A DNA stretch of 64,000 nt, taken from contig CM054057.1 in the NCBI GenBank assembly GCA_028641055.1, positions 726,984,484 to 727,048,483 of the forward strand. Reading direction: 5' to 3'. Shown piece by piece: positions 10,180 through 22,508 of this stretch. A program made the translations under genes and the position numbers. How positions within the stretch are numbered: the stretch's first letter is position 1; every line of letters starts with the position of its first letter. The DNA comes from Alopecurus myosuroides. Lineage: Eukaryota; Streptophyta; Magnoliopsida; Poales; Poaceae. The notes beneath the pieces were generated by a model that had not been told where the DNA came from, did no database searches, and worked only from the letters and a program-made list of their open reading frames with translations.

Positions 10180-13100
10180 ATAGGCTGGAATTGTTGTGTT
10201 TGCGGGAATGTCGCGACAATTCAAGAGCTCGAGGCCATGGTCAGGAATCATCTTCCCAAGTTCGTGTTCTTAAGTGAAACTAGGCAGAAGTGTGATCGTG
10301 TCGAGAAGATGAAGAGGAGGCTCGGGCTCAGTGGTTTTGCTGGGTACGACAGTGACGGCATGAGTGGGGGCTTAGGCTTGTTGTTGCAAGAGAGCTTGCA
10401 AGTGGAGGTGAAAGATGCTACTGCACGATATATCGATGTGCATGTTCGGGATGGTAGCTAGATCAGGCCCACTCTAGCATGCCACCTTCGTCTACGGGGA
10501 GCCAAGGACAGACCGGTGTCATAATATGTGGGATGCGTTGTGTGCATTACGTCCAACTTCGGATCTGCCGTGGTTTATAGTAGGAGACTTTAATGAAGCG
10601 CTTTGGCAACATGAGCACTTAATTTTTCCAAGGCCGGAGAACCAGATGAGTGCGTTGAGAGATGCGCTACTCATATGCGAGCTGAAGGACCTAGGTTTTA
10701 GTGGCTTGCCATTTACATATCATAACCGACGAAGTGGACGAGCTAATGTTAAAGTGAGACTGGACAGGGCGTTAGCGGCCGATAGATGGAGAGATATTTT
10801 TTCTGATGCATCTGTTATTCACCTTGTGTCCCCGTATTCTGATCATAGCCCAGTGTTGGTGAAGATAGAGCGGGAGTGCAGCTCTAGACCAGTGCGAAGG
10901 TGCAAGCGATATGAGATCATGTGGGAGAGGGAGAACACGCTACCGAAGGTGGTGGCCAATGCTTGGCATGACCAGGGTGCTAAGAAGAATCTTGGTGAAT
11001 TCAATGAGGCATTAAGGAATGTTATGGAGATGTTGCACGCGTGAGGAAGCCGGAAATTTGGTAATGTGACGCAGGAGTTGTCACGACTGCGGGCGAAATT
11101 AGCAACTCTTTATAAGGAGAATGCACCGATGTATGAGATACGGGACACGCTTGATACCATGAATGAGATGTTGTATAGGGAGGAACTGTTGTGGTTGCAA
11201 AGATCATGCATTGCGTGGTTAAAAGAGGGAGACCACAATACCAAGTTCTTCCATAGGAAGGCGGTATAGAGGGCTCGCAAGAATCGGATATCAAGTCTGA
11301 AGGATCAGGAAGGTGTGGTCCAGGAGTTGCCGAGATGGAACGCATGGCCGCTTCCTACTTTCAGTCGGTTTACACTAGAGATCCGAACCATTGAGACCAG
11401 GCCCGTCGTCGCCTTGGTGAATGAGGTTATCTCGGCCTAGATAAATGAAAATCTTTACAAACCATTTACTGTGAAAGAAATATGGGATGCCATGTTTCAG
11501 ATTGGCCCGCTGAAGGCGCCTGGCCCTGATGGTTTCCCAGCTCGGTTCTATCAGAGAAATTGGGATCTTCTAAAAGAAGAGATCATCCAAGGAGTTCTGC
11601 ATTTTTTTGAGACCGGGAAAATGCCTATAGGCGTTAATGACACATCTATAGTTCTAATTCTGAAGGTTGATCACCCCGAGGAGCTGAAGGAGTTTCGGCC
11701 AATTAGCCTATGCAATGTATTATACAAAATAATCTAGAAGTGCTTGGTGAATAGGCTTAGACCTATATTGGAGAGGTGCTATCAGAAAATCAGAGCGGCT
11801 TTGTCCCTGGACGATTTATTACGGATAATTCTATGTTGGCTTTTGAATGCCTTCATTATATGGAGCATGGTACAAGTGCACAAAACCCTCTTTGTGCTTA
11901 CAAATTGGACTTATCGAAGGCTTATGATCGTGTTGATTGTTTTTTTTTTTTGGAGGAAGTAATGCATAAGATGGGCTTCTCTTGCCAGTGGATACGATGG
12001 ATTATGTCATGTGTGACCACGGTAAGGTACTCCGTAAAATTTAATGGAGCCCTATTGGAAGCGTTCTCCCCCCACGAGAGGCCTTCGTCAAGGTGATCCT
12101 TTGTCCCCGTTCTTGTTCCTTTTTGTTGCTGACAGCCTGTCTGCATTACTTTAGTCCGAGATCAGTATAGGGGGTATAACACCCATTAATATTTGTCGGC
12201 GAGCTCCTGGGATTTCACACCTTCTCTTTTCGGACGACACTTTGCTGTTTTTCAAGGCAAGTGGAATTCAAGAAGAGAAAGTCAAACATGTGATTGACAC
12301 ATTTGCATTAGTGACGGGCCAATTAATCAATGAAGCTAAATGTTACATCATGTTCAACCCAGCTTGCAGTGAGGAAGTACAGGAGGCGGTACAGGCTGTG
12401 TTGAATGTACAGAAGGAGGATTTCGAGGAAAAATATCTCGGATTACCAACTCCTGATGGTCATATGACTAGAGGGAAGTTTGATACCCTTCGGGCCAAGC
12501 TCGCTAAGAGACTGTTGCAATGGGGAGATTTATCGCAGGGAGGAAACGAAATTATGATCAAAGCGGTGGCACAGGCACTTCCTACTTACATAATGGGAGT
12601 CTTCAAGCTACCGTTTTCTGTGTGTGACTACTTCACGAAGTTCATTCGTGACTTTTGGTGGGGTGCTGAGAGAGGAAAGAGGAAGATGCATTGGATATCT
12701 TGGAATTTACTAGTACAGTCCAAACCCCATGGTGGTATGAGTTTTAGAGACATGCGTGTCTTTAATCAAGCCCTTTTGGCTTGCCAACCATGGAGGCTAA
12801 TCCGACGGCCAAACAGTTTGTGTGCGCGGGTACTTCATGCAAAATACTATCCATAAAGAAATCTGATTGATTCCGTGTTCACTGGAAATCCATCCCCTAC
12901 GTGGAGTGCTATAGCATATGGGGTGGATCTCTTGAAGAGCGGAATAATATGGCGCATTGGTGACAGATGATCAGTGAGAATAGGGCATGACAATTGGCTA
13001 CAAGAGAGGAGGAACTAAATATTATTGGAGACAAGGATACATCGAGGTTGATTCGGGTGTCTAGTCTAATTGATGATCATGCCAATTGAGATGAAGATTT

Positions 13101-13822
13101 GGTGCGAAAAACCTTTCCACCAATTGATGTTGCTGTCATACCGAAAATCAAACTCTCACATAGGAGGCCAGAGGACTTTTTAGCTTGGCAACATGAGAAG
13201 AATAGTTGCTTCTCCGTCCGTTGTTCTTATTGGTAGGGACTACGTCTATCACAACAAGGCCTGGAAAAGGCACCCAACAGCTTAGCTCCGCAGGGTAACA
13301 AGCCAATTTGGAAAAAGATTTGGAAGTGCAGTATACCACAGAAGGTCCGAATTTTTTCTTGAAAGGCGTTGTCTAAAGCCCTGGCTACGGAGTGGAACAA
13401 AAGAAGGAGACACATCCCTGTCTTCGGGGAGTGTCGCATCTGTGGACATGCTAAGGAGGACACGTTCCACGCACTAATATAGTGTCCTCACGCGTCGGCA
13501 TTATGGTCGGCAATGAGCGAAGTGTGGTCTATTCGATCAAACGGGTGAGCTCAGGAGATGACTGGTTAGAAGAGTGGCTGCTGGAGATAACATTAGGTAT
13601 GTGCAACCGAATGCTAATTATGATAGCCTGGAGAATTTGGCATGCCCACAACGAGGTGACTCATGATAAGGATCTACCAGCTATAGAAGGGTCGAGGCGG
13701 TTCATCTGTAGCTATATGCACTCGCTAGAGAATATGAAGCAAGCGACACCGGAGCAGATTATCAAAGGGAAGCAGGCTATCGGTATGGTGGCCGTGGAGG
13801 AACAAATAAAGCAACCCAAGGT
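10180..13822 (+). pseudogene. LINE B ORF2: endonuclease, reverse transcriptase, zf-RVT (decayed)
   Basis: Ordered pieces: an endonuclease/exonuclease/phosphatase domain (~10190-10900; KFVFLSETRQK, IVGDFNEALW, DHSPVLVKIE); a linker with [16 protein letters not shown] (~11210-11260); reverse transcriptase (~11470-12260; LKAPGPDGFPARFYQ, FRPISLCNVLYKII, SGFVPGRFITDN, KLDLSKAYDRVD, and the catalytic box as FSDD at 12228-12239); then the RT thumb and zinc-binding C-terminal region to 13822. The RNase H domain resumes after the Gypsy insertion at 25030. Stops and shifts near 10461, 11041-11044, 11269, 11440, 12090, 12855 and beyond 12960 show it is dead. It would have nicked target DNA and reverse transcribed its own RNA. 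Confidence 0.9.
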
Positions 13823-14287
13823 TGTCGTCTGCATCTCAACAAGTCCCTTGGGTGAACCCATAGGGTTTCGATTAGGAGAACGTGTAGGCGCTGGTGACGA
13901 TCGTCGGCTAGACAGGGGCTCGATTTACCTAGGTTCGGGGCCCTCGTAGAGGTAAAACCCTTACTCCTGCCTCTGTCGATCTGTATTAACGAGTAGATCG
14001 GTTACAATGGTGGTTGCTCAAGTCGAGAGTATGATCTCGATCTCAAGGCTTGGTGGTGTTGTATTGCTTGGTCCCTCCCCTGGTGGTTCTCCTGGCCTTA
14101 TATAGATGGCCAGGTCTCAAACCGTACCCGAGGAGGACTCGAACCCTAACCTAGAGTCGGTTACAAGTTTCCTAACTTGACCCGCAAGGCCTTAAGGGTG
14201 GGCTTCAATTGGACCTTCTAGAATAATCCATGACGCCTCCTTTAGAGCTTGGGTCGTGGGCCTGAGACCGGGTAGGCACACCCGACA
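13823..14287 (-). repeat. 3' LTR of the Tat element
   Basis: Compared with the other LTR by eye it differs by about 11 substitutions, one 2-bp gap in the terminal TGTCGAA and one 1-bp gap. It contains a TATATAG box (minus-strand CTATATAAGG near 14098-14107). The adjoining inner sequence shows no clean polypurine tract: the nearest purine run (minus strand GAAAGGAAAG) is ~30 bases away. Confidence 0.9.
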
Positions 14288-15340
14288 GGCCTAGAATCCG
14301 TCGGGTGGACGCTCAGAACTTTCCTTTCGAATGGTGGTTTTGATCGTTTGAAGAGGATGTGTATCCTATATGCGATGCATTTCTTGTACTCGAGTATCGA
14401 GAAAATAAAGTGCCCGTATGTTCGGCTTTTTTCGCAGAAGGATGTGGCTCAATTGCTTGGCTCTCCCGAAAGCTCAGGGCCAATTAATTGCATCTAGGGC
14501 AAAAACAGTTCTGGCCTACACAGATTCAAGACCTTCGACTCGAATCCGGTGAGGTGATCATTGCGACTGGGCCGTAGAGGTCTTACCGAGTCGAACTTAA
14601 CCTAATTGGGTACCCGCACGTCCGCTAGGATTTTTCTTCGTGTTGTTGACACGGAATTTACTGGAGGATGCATCTTGAGTGCGATTCCAGGCCCTCAAGA
14701 GAGATCTTTTGGGTCTTACCTTCGTATTCGAAAGAAATACGGCATCCGGATGTGCCTAGTCGGCCGAACAATCCGAGAGATTGATGTGTGTACATCGCAT
14801 AATCGAGTGGTAGGAGCTACGCACTCGCAGGTTTTTATCCAGGGATATTTCGAGTGAAAATTTTCTCCCTTGATTTTGCGCACAAAGTTTTTTGTGCTTT
14901 GTAATCTTCCTTCCATACGAAAGAGTTTTCGTGTTTGGAAATGTTGTCATGCCCATTCGAAAAGAAATTTCGTATCTGGGGCTTTCATGCGAGAGAATTT
15001 CCGCGTCACAGTTTGCCTATACGAAGTTATTTCGTGTTTGGAGCTTTTATCCGAAGAAATTCTGGGCTTGATGATGTACGCTATGACGTCATGGCATACT
15101 TTATCCTCCCGATGGGACGTGACGAAGCGAGAGCAGAGGCGCTGGCCCACCTTGTCAGCTTTTTGACCGGAAACGAGACATCGTTTCCGGTTTTTACGCG
15201 AACTGCGCAGTAATTGCGCACGATCTTCTGTTAAGATCGTGGCACGAAACAGCGTTCGCCACCGTTTTGTTTTGGCTTCACGCGTGGCCGCCGCGATGAG
15301 CGCCACGTCGCTCGATGAGCGGCCATGATTAGATGATACC
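14288..15340 (+). repeat. Spacer with ACGAAA...TTTCGT palindromic repeats
   Basis: Between the 3' LTR and the antisense gene, short units recur near 14725, 14915, 14955, 15025 and 15050, each with ACGAAA followed closely by TTTCGT and a GTTTGGAGCTTTT-like tail. They lie directly upstream of the antisense-gene TATA box and could be promoter-proximal elements. No protein is convincing here despite overlapping ORFs. Confidence 0.6.
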
Positions 15341-15343
15341 GTG

Positions 15344-15350
15344 TATAAAT
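15344..15350 (+). promoter_or_regulatory. TATA box of the antisense gene in the Tat element
   Basis: TATAAAT in GTGTATAAATACGG, 114 bases before the ATG at 15464. It implies that the antisense gene is transcribed from its own promoter on the strand opposite to gag-pol. Confidence 0.65.
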
Positions 15351-15463
15351 ACGGCCCTTAGGTGAAAAGTGAAAACTTCCCATCATTCGCTTCCTAGCTT
15401 TCACCTTCCTAGCCTTCGTCTTCCTCACGCTCCTTCTCTGTCCCCAAGCTCGCACTAGCGCTC

Positions 15464-18420
15464 ATGGCGGGAGGCAAGAAACGCAGCGCCACGGTTTCCT
15501 CCTCTCGGGCGCCCGAAGATTCTCGTGCTGCGCCCGCTCCGCCAACACCATGCAGAAGAGCATCAAGGAGATGCAAAGGGAGGGACTGTTGCCTCCCGAA
15601 GCCGGGAAGCGGGTGCGCCTCGGCAAGAAGCAAGAGGTACCCAACCCCCACGCGAACGAGCGCGTGATTTTCGTGGATCACGTTTCGCATGGGCTTTCTC
15701 TCCCCTCCATCCTTTCTTCGTGGCATTGTTGTATGTCTATGGCATACAGCTCCACGACTTGCCTCCGAACGCGGTGCAGCACATCTCGTGCTTCATCGTG
15801 CTTTCCGACTGCTTTCTTGGCATTCGCCCGCACTGGGGCCTCTGGAAGGCCCTGTTTAAGGTGTGGGCATTCCACGAGAGATCGCGGGTGGAAACGGAGC
15901 TTGGGGAGACGCTGCGCACCGGCGGTTTCGGGATCCAGGCGAGATCAGACACCCTCTACTTCGACATGCAATTCCTCGACTCCGCGCAAGGGTGGAGGAA
16001 GAAGTGGTTCTACGTCGTTGACGACAGCGCGGATGGAGACAATGAGTTCCACCCATTCGCCGTCTTGAAGCGGCGGAACTCTTGGGCGCACAGGCTCTCA
16101 GTCAAAGAAAGCCGAGTCGTCGCCCCTCTACTCGCCAAGGTTGCAGCGCTCCGCGATCAAACTGCAGGAGTTGCGCTGAATGGCTTGCACCTCACGAGCC
16201 TGTTCCTTAAGCGTAGGATCCAGCCCCTGCAAGCGAGGCCTTCCACCATGTGGGAATATCAAGGAGCTGAAGACCCCAGCCGAGTGAGCCGAGAAGAACT
16301 CTCGAATGCCGAGTTCGAGAAGAAGATCGCGGCCATCACGAAGCTGAAGGTAGGAGAGTCTTTCGCCGATTGTCCAATCGCAGCTTTTGAAGCCTCGAAG
16401 CCTCCTCCATCTGATGTAACTTTCAATCTTTCTTTGTCTTAGTCCTTTTTCTTGTTCGGAAGTTTGTCGACTGAATTTCTTCTTCCTTTTCTTCTTTTTG
16501 TTTTCTTCTTGTAGAGTCTAGCGGTGGTCACCTGCTACCCACCAGTCTCCGATGAAGAAGCCTCGGATCTGTTGGCGAGCAATCTGGATGTCCCTGTCGA
16601 CACCAGCGTTGCTGATGCCGACTCGAGTTCCGAGAACGATTCTTCGGATGACGTGGAAGAATCAGGTAGCGATCTCCACCACCGCAAACGCCACCGAGCG
16701 GGAGACGATGAGGCCACCTCCAAGGATAATTCCTTGGGTGGGGGATCTAACAAAGAGCCCCTGATCGTGACCCCACTAAGTGTGCGCTCCTCCCGCTCCG
16801 CAGCCGAAGATCCAGACCGCGTGGAACGTGGATATGCTGGACGACAAAGATGATGACGAGTAAGTTTTTGCTTCTTCGTTCTAGTCGAACGTTTCCTTCT
16901 TATTCCTTCTGACATTGTTGTTTTCTTTCATGACAGGCTCCAGTCCATCAGCCCCGGCCGGTTTGCCTCTTCCCTTCCTCTCGAGAAGAGGAAAGAGGCC
17001 ACTGCTGCGGGTGGGACCCCCACTGCCGGGACCGTCCTGAATTCACCGAGCCCAGCTCCCACAGCTGCGGCTACAGAATATAGGCTTACTAGCTTTGCAG
17101 TTGGGGCCTCGACTTCGAAAGAAGTGTCGGGTAGCTCGGCGGATCCTCTCTGCATTGCTCAAGGCCAGGTAAATTTTTCCATTTTCCCTTTGCCTCATGT
17201 ACTTTGTTCGTTTAGGATTTTTATCGGGTGCACGGCAGTGCTCCCGATGGGAGTAGCCCCCGAGCCTGTAGTTAATCGCTTGTGATTGGCTACAGGCTCA
17301 AGAACTTAAGCTCTTTTCTTCTCTTCATTTTACCGGGTGCACGGCAGTGCTCCCGATGGGAGTATCCCCCGAGGCTATACTCGACTGTTTGGAGTCGTGT
17401 ATAGGCTCAATCTTCTCCTCTCTGACTTTTTCATCTTCATGTTCTTGCAGTCTCTTCTTGACTCCCTTGCAGCCATTGGCCGTCGTGTTATTTCGGCCGA
17501 GACAGATTGCGTGACCCTTCGGGCAGATCGCGATCGACTCGTCTCAGAAAGTGAGCTTCTTTGAGGTAAATTTATCTACTCCTTCTATCCAATCTTTTCG
17601 CTCATGCGAATTCCTTTGTGTTTTAAACTTATTGCTGTGTAGCTCAAGCCGAAGTGCTGAAGGCCGAGAAGATGGACGCTGTCACTCGGGTAAGCACCCT
17701 GGAGGCTCAGTTGGAAGCTGTTCGAAAGGAACTTGAATCCTCTCACAAGCAGTCGACTGACCTCGAGGGAAAGCTTGCGGATGCCCAGGACGCCCTGAAG
17801 AAATTAGAGGAGGCTGGCACCAAGTAGGACAACGATCTTGTTGACTTCCTTCTCCCTCTGGCCCAACGTTTTGCAGGTAAGTTGCACTTATACTTTGTTG
17901 TTTCTCGACTGGCTGGTAAGTTCTTTGGATTTTAACGTTTCTTTTTGCAGATCTTCTTGGCGTTGCGCTGGAGCTGCCCGGGGTTCAACGGGTGGACGCC
18001 TTGACAGATTCCTGCGCTCATCTTTGAAGGCATGCTAGCGGGATTTGCTCCCTGGTTGGCGATGCTACTCGAGTGTTGACGCAAATTCACGGGCGTATTC
18101 TGGTTGACGCTGCGGTTCCGCCCACGCTGGATGGTCTCCTGATGGTTTTCCTGGAGGGCGATCTCCTTCAGGCCTACTCGGTTGCTCAGTCAGAGTCCGG
18201 GGCGAAGACTGCTATCCAGTTTGCTCTGGCGCACGAGGTCGCAGGCTTGGACGAGGCGTACTCGAACCTTCCCGTCGATGCTACTACGGGCAGAAAGGTA
18301 GCGCTTCGTCCTTTTGGCGATCCGGCTGGAGTCCTTGCCCGGAAGTTATCTGATTTGATCGCCCGTGCTAGTCGCAGGGGGCAATCTGCCGCGAGTGGCA
18401 GCACTTCTGTAGGTCCTTAG
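15464..18420 (+). pseudogene. Antisense gene of the Tat element ('putative gypsy type transposon', PF04195-like), several exons
   Basis: Exon 1 (15464-~16414) starts MAGGKKRSATVSSS and carries the family core: FVDHVSHGLSLP, HPFFVALLYVYGIQLH, IRPHWGLWKALFKVW, and FDMQFLDSAQGWRKKWFYV. Two frames are needed: one base appears lost near 15710 (SLPS/SPLHPFF) and another change lies near 15540. Later exons are recognised by splice sites and open frames: ~16515-16860 (acidic, serine-rich), ~16937-17168, ~17450-17569, ~17642-17825 (heptad-rich, a likely coiled coil), ~17826-17876 and ~17951-18420, ending TAG. Long C/T-rich introns lie between. Plant proteins with this domain are described from Gypsy elements; their function is unknown. 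It sits between pol and the 3' LTR, reading opposite to them. Exon ends are approximate. Confidence 0.75.
17218..17405 (+). repeat. Tandem repeat in an intron of the antisense gene
   Basis: Two ~110-bp units begin CGGGTGCACGGCAGTGCTCC and share GATGGGAGTA(G/T)CCCCCGAG, followed by a palindromic ATAGGCTC/GAGCC-type stretch. A third, shorter piece (ATGGGAGTAGCCCCCGAG) lies at 18553-18570, downstream of the gene. The tract resembles the CCCCCGAG motifs near Tat polypurine tracts. Confidence 0.7.
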
Positions 18421-18622
18421 GATGGACTTTACGTAGTTTGTGCTTCTGATGTAATGAATCTTGGGATGTATTCCCGTATTCTATCTTTAATCGAAATGTT
18501 CTTTTGATATCTGAGATGCTTCCTGTGATTGATTGTCATGAGTTCCTTCCAATGGGAGTAGCCCCCGAGCAACTGTCGAATAGGTGGTTTTATTTCTCGA
18601 ATGGAGTGTCTTGAATTAGTCC

Positions 18623-19276
18623 TTAACTTTTCTTATCTTCTTCCAGGTAACATGCGTTGTCGCGGAGTCGTCGAGTGTATCTGAAATTGCTTCCATTGTC
18701 GGTGATGATGTTGTGTGGTATCCCAAATCTGCACATGATGGAGTCGAGAAATTTGACGGCACATTGAGCGCTAGCCGAGGTGACTGGCATGGCCTCAATC
18801 CACTTTGTAAATTTGTCGACTGCAACTAGCAAGTGCGTGTAACCTCCTGGTGTTGATTTTTTCAGTGGTCCTACCATGTCTAGCCCCCATTGTGCAAAGG
18901 GCCAGGCGATTGGGATCATGTGAAGTTCAGTGGCAGGGGCGTGCGGCTTGGGCGCAAATCTTTGACATGCGTTGCATTTGTCGACTAGGTCCTTTGCGTC
19001 ACTGGCTGCTGTGAGCCAGTAGAACCCTGCGCAAAAAGCTTTACCCACGATTGCCTTCCAGCTAGCATGGTGTCCACAATCTCCTTGGTGTATATCTCGT
19101 AGTAGTTCCTTGCCGTCCTCGGGCGCTATGCATCTTTGTAATATTCCTGATATGCTCTGCTTGTATAGTTCTCCGTCGAGTACTCGAAAAGCTTTGCTGC
19201 GTCACACTATCTGTCTAGCCTCGCGAATATCTGCTGGGAGCTGTTTGTTGGACAAGTAGTCGAGGAATTTTTTCGT
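18623..19276 (-). pseudogene. Integrase of the Tat element, 3' half missing
   Basis: The frame reads CNACQRFAPKPHAP, then WGLDMVGPLKKSTPGG, VDKFTKWIEA, FGIPHNIITDNGSNF. The first two catalytic aspartates (WGLDMVG and ITDNGSNF) are there. The sequence then changes abruptly to unrelated residues (RYTRRLRDN...) and stops at 18623. The third catalytic residue (Glu of D,D-35-E) and the C-terminal domain are absent. Upstream (19050-19276) is the decayed zinc-binding part. The element could not integrate with its own enzyme. Confidence 0.85.
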
Positions 19277-21300
19277 CTAGACTGGCTCGACCAGAAAAAC
19301 TTGTCTTGAGATGTTGTGGGTGAGCTCAATCATAGCGGTTTGAGGGCTGACCTCTGTCTCCAATGTCGCGGGTGCTTCTGCAGATTTTTTGACTTTGACT
19401 GAGCGCTTGATCATCCTTTCGAAGTATATTCCAGGCGGTATGGGTGTGTTTGTAGAACCCATGTTCGCCAATTTATCCGCTTCTTCGTTGCCGGATCGCG
19501 CAATGTGCTCTAGTTCGCACCCTTGAAAACTTCCTTCGAGTAGATTGTACATATCTCGATAGGCAACCATGTTTTCTGCAATGGCGTCGCACTCTTTCAT
19601 TGTCTGCTGTACTATGAGGTTTGAATCTCCATAGATCATTAGTCGGGTTGCTCCACAGGCAATTGCCATCTTCATGCCATGGAGGAGGCCCTCGTACTCT
19701 GCGTCATTATTTGACGCTGGGTCGTCGGGTGGAAAGTCCAATCGCAGGACGTATTGTAACTTGTCACCTCTTGGGGATATCAGGACTACCCCAGCTCCGG
19801 CTCCTTCGTTTCTCTTTGATCCATCGAAATAGATTATCCAGTTGCTTGTATACTCTGGAGGGCCTGGCGTTTGTAGTTCTGTCCACTCTCTTAGGAACTC
19901 CACGAGCACTTGTGAATTGATAGATTTGCAACCCGCGTATATGATGTCCCAGGCGCCGAGCTCGATACTCCACTTCGCAATTCTTCCGGATGCCATTGGG
20001 TTATTCATGATAGTACCCAGTGATGCGTCGTTTACCACCGTGACGGTGTGTTCCTGGAAGTAGTGTTTGATCTTTTGGGCTGTGAGCACCACACCGTACG
20101 CGAGGTTCTTGTAATGGAGATATCTCTGTTTGCAGGGCGAAAGCACCTCGCTGATGTAATATATTGGCCTCTGGATGCCAAACGCCTTGCCGTCCTCCGT
20201 CCGCTCGACCACAATTGTTGTGCTGATGACCTGATTTGTCGCGGCTAGGTATAGGAACAGTGGCTCCCGTTCTTGCGGTGTTGCCAGGACGCGCCTGCTC
20301 TGCAATGCTCGCTTGAGGTCTGCGAATGCTTTCTGTGCTTCGGGGTGTCCACTCGAATTTATCCGTTTTCTTCAGTAACTTGTAGAAAGGTAATGCTTGC
20401 TCGCCTAGCCTCGCAATGAATCTGCTTAGGGCGGCTAGTCGTCCCACGAGCTGCTGGACACCACGGAGATTGGTTGGCTCCTTCATTGTCAGGATTGCAC
20501 TGATTTTCTCCGGGTTAGCTTCAATCCTCGAGCGGAGACCAGGTACCCGAGAAGTTGTCCTGCAGGGACGCCAAAGACACACTTGGTCGGGTTGACCTTG
20601 ATTCGGTATGCGTTCAACGCGTCGAATGTTTCTATGATATCGTCGAGAAGCGTATCTTCCACTCAAGTCTTGATGACGATGTCGTCAACGTACACTTGTA
20701 AGTTCTTGCCAATGAGCTTGGCGAGGCCTTTTTGCATGCAGCGCTGATATGTTGCATCTGCGTTCTTCAGCCCGAAGGGCATTGTCGTGTAGCAATAAAA
20801 ACCGTGGGGGTGTTATAAACGCCGTCTTCTCCTTGTCCTCCTTTTTCATCCTAATCTGATTATAGCCTGAATAGGTGTCCAAGAAGGAGAGGCATTGGCA
20901 ACCTGCTGTAGAGTCCACGATCTAGTCGATCCGTGGCAGGGGAAAGTTGTCCTTGGGGAAGTGTTTATTCAACGACGTGTAGTCGATGCACACGCAAAGG
21001 ATGTTGGTATTCTTCTTCGGGACCAGCACCGGGTTTGCTAACCAGGTGGAAATTTTTATCTCGCGAATAAATTTTGCTGCGAGTAGACTGTTTTCTTCTT
21101 CTCCGAGTGCTTTTTGTTTGGGCTCTGAGAACCTTTGGGTGGTCTTCTTGATAGGCTTGGCGTCTTCGAAGACTTCGAGTGAGTGCTCGACGAACTCCCT
21201 CGGTATCCCTGGCATATCTGAAGGCTGCCAGGCGAAAATTTCCCAGTACTCACGGAGGAGCTCGACGAGCGCGCCTTCCTATGCTGGTGAGAGGGTGGTG
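19277..21300 (-). pseudogene. Reverse transcriptase and RNase H of the Tat element (broken)
   Basis: RT pieces in order on the minus strand: GIPREFVEHSLEV, NPVLVPKKN, CIDYTSLNKHFPKDNFPLPRID (~20930-21000), FLDTYSGYNQIRM, the catalytic YVDD at 20681-20692, and VGRLAALSRFI (~20420). RNase H then follows in a clean 342-codon frame (19277-20305) with YFDGSKRNEGAGAGVV, NDAEYEGLLHG, YGDSNLIVQQ and NEEADKLANMG; the D-E-D catalytic residues are visible. Breaks: stop near 20921, shift near 20815, stop and shift near 20665, shift near 20300. It copied element RNA into DNA in autonomous relatives. Confidence 0.9.
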
Positions 21301-22463
21301 GACACCATCGCCGTCTTCGCAGAATCCGTCGGGTGCACTTGATGCTTGTGGGTACCGCTATTTGTGTTGAACTCGAGCTCTGGAGCGTTCTTCTTGGTGA
21401 GAGGCATCACGGAGTGATCCGTGGTTTTTGCTATCTCATCTAGTTCTTCCTGCATCCCGAAGGATTGGGCGATCTCGTTGAATTCGATGTCGCATTTATT
21501 GGACTTTTGGAAATCGCCGTCGATGGTGATTGTGCCATATTCTCCAGGCAACTTGAGCTTCAAGTATGTGTAGTGCGGTACTGCCATGAATCTGGCAAAC
21601 GCCGTTCAACCGAGAATGGCGTGGTATTGTGAGGGCCAATCGATGACTTCAAAATCAAGAAATTCTCGCCTGTAATTACTTCGGTTGCCTAGCACCACCT
21701 CCAGGTTGATCGTTCCGAGTGGACGGACTGCTTTCCCTGGAACTATCCCGTGGAAGGATGTCTCTGATTCCGCGAGTCCGTCCAAATTCTTGTTCATACG
21801 ACGGAGTGTGTCTGCGTAGATGATGTTGATGCCACTGCCTCCGTCCATGAACACGCGAGCCAGCTCATAATTGCCAATTTGCGCCTGTATGACTAGTGCG
21901 GCGTGTCCTGGTCGATAGACTCGCGGAGGGTGGTCTTCCTAGGAGAAAGTTATTGGTTGTTCCGCCATCTTCAGGTACTCGGTTCTCGTAGGTGGGGTTT
22001 GCACAACCATGCATAATTGTCGCGTGTTTGTCTTTTGAGCCCTGCGCGATGGACATACCTTTTGTATCATGCCTAAGAGTCCCGCTGGGTTCGGGTATCC
22101 ATTGGCTCCCTGATTTGGGGCGGGTGGGGCTGGTAGCGCAGCTAGCACCGCGTTTTGGTTTCCTGCTGGGGGCAGGGCTTGCGGTTATTGAAATCCTTGA
22201 GCTCCTCCTCCAGGAAGCTGCGGGTAACCCTGATTAATTGCTGCTCTATTTTTCTTCAAGAGGGCCTCGTGGATATCGATGAACTTTCGGCAGTCCTTGA
22301 GAAGGTGTGTTGCCTTAGTTTTGCCGGTGCGCTTATCTCTAAATAGATGTAGCGTGCAGTAACCGTTGATGTCCTGCTCGGGGGTTTTGTCTTCTTTCTT
22401 TGGCTTCCACCCGCGTTTTCCACGATATCCGCTGTCGCGATTTTTTGTGAACTCCGCTGCCAC
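21279..22463 (-). pseudogene. Gag C-terminus and aspartic protease of the Tat element (broken)
   Basis: 22463-22185 reads on from gag (TKATHLLKDCRKF). After a proline-rich linker the protease appears at 21854-21606: VFMDGGSGINIIY has the D-G-G-S form of the catalytic DTG/DSG, then HGIVPGKAVRPLGTI, DFEVIDWPSQYHAILG. A stop follows at 21606, then MAVPHYTYLKLKLPG (21587-21279). Frame changes near 22185, 21900 and 21600 break the polyprotein. Confidence 0.8.
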
Positions 22464-22508
22464 AAATTCTTCTCGATCATCGTGGTCGTAATTCTTTCTT
22501 CTTTTCTT

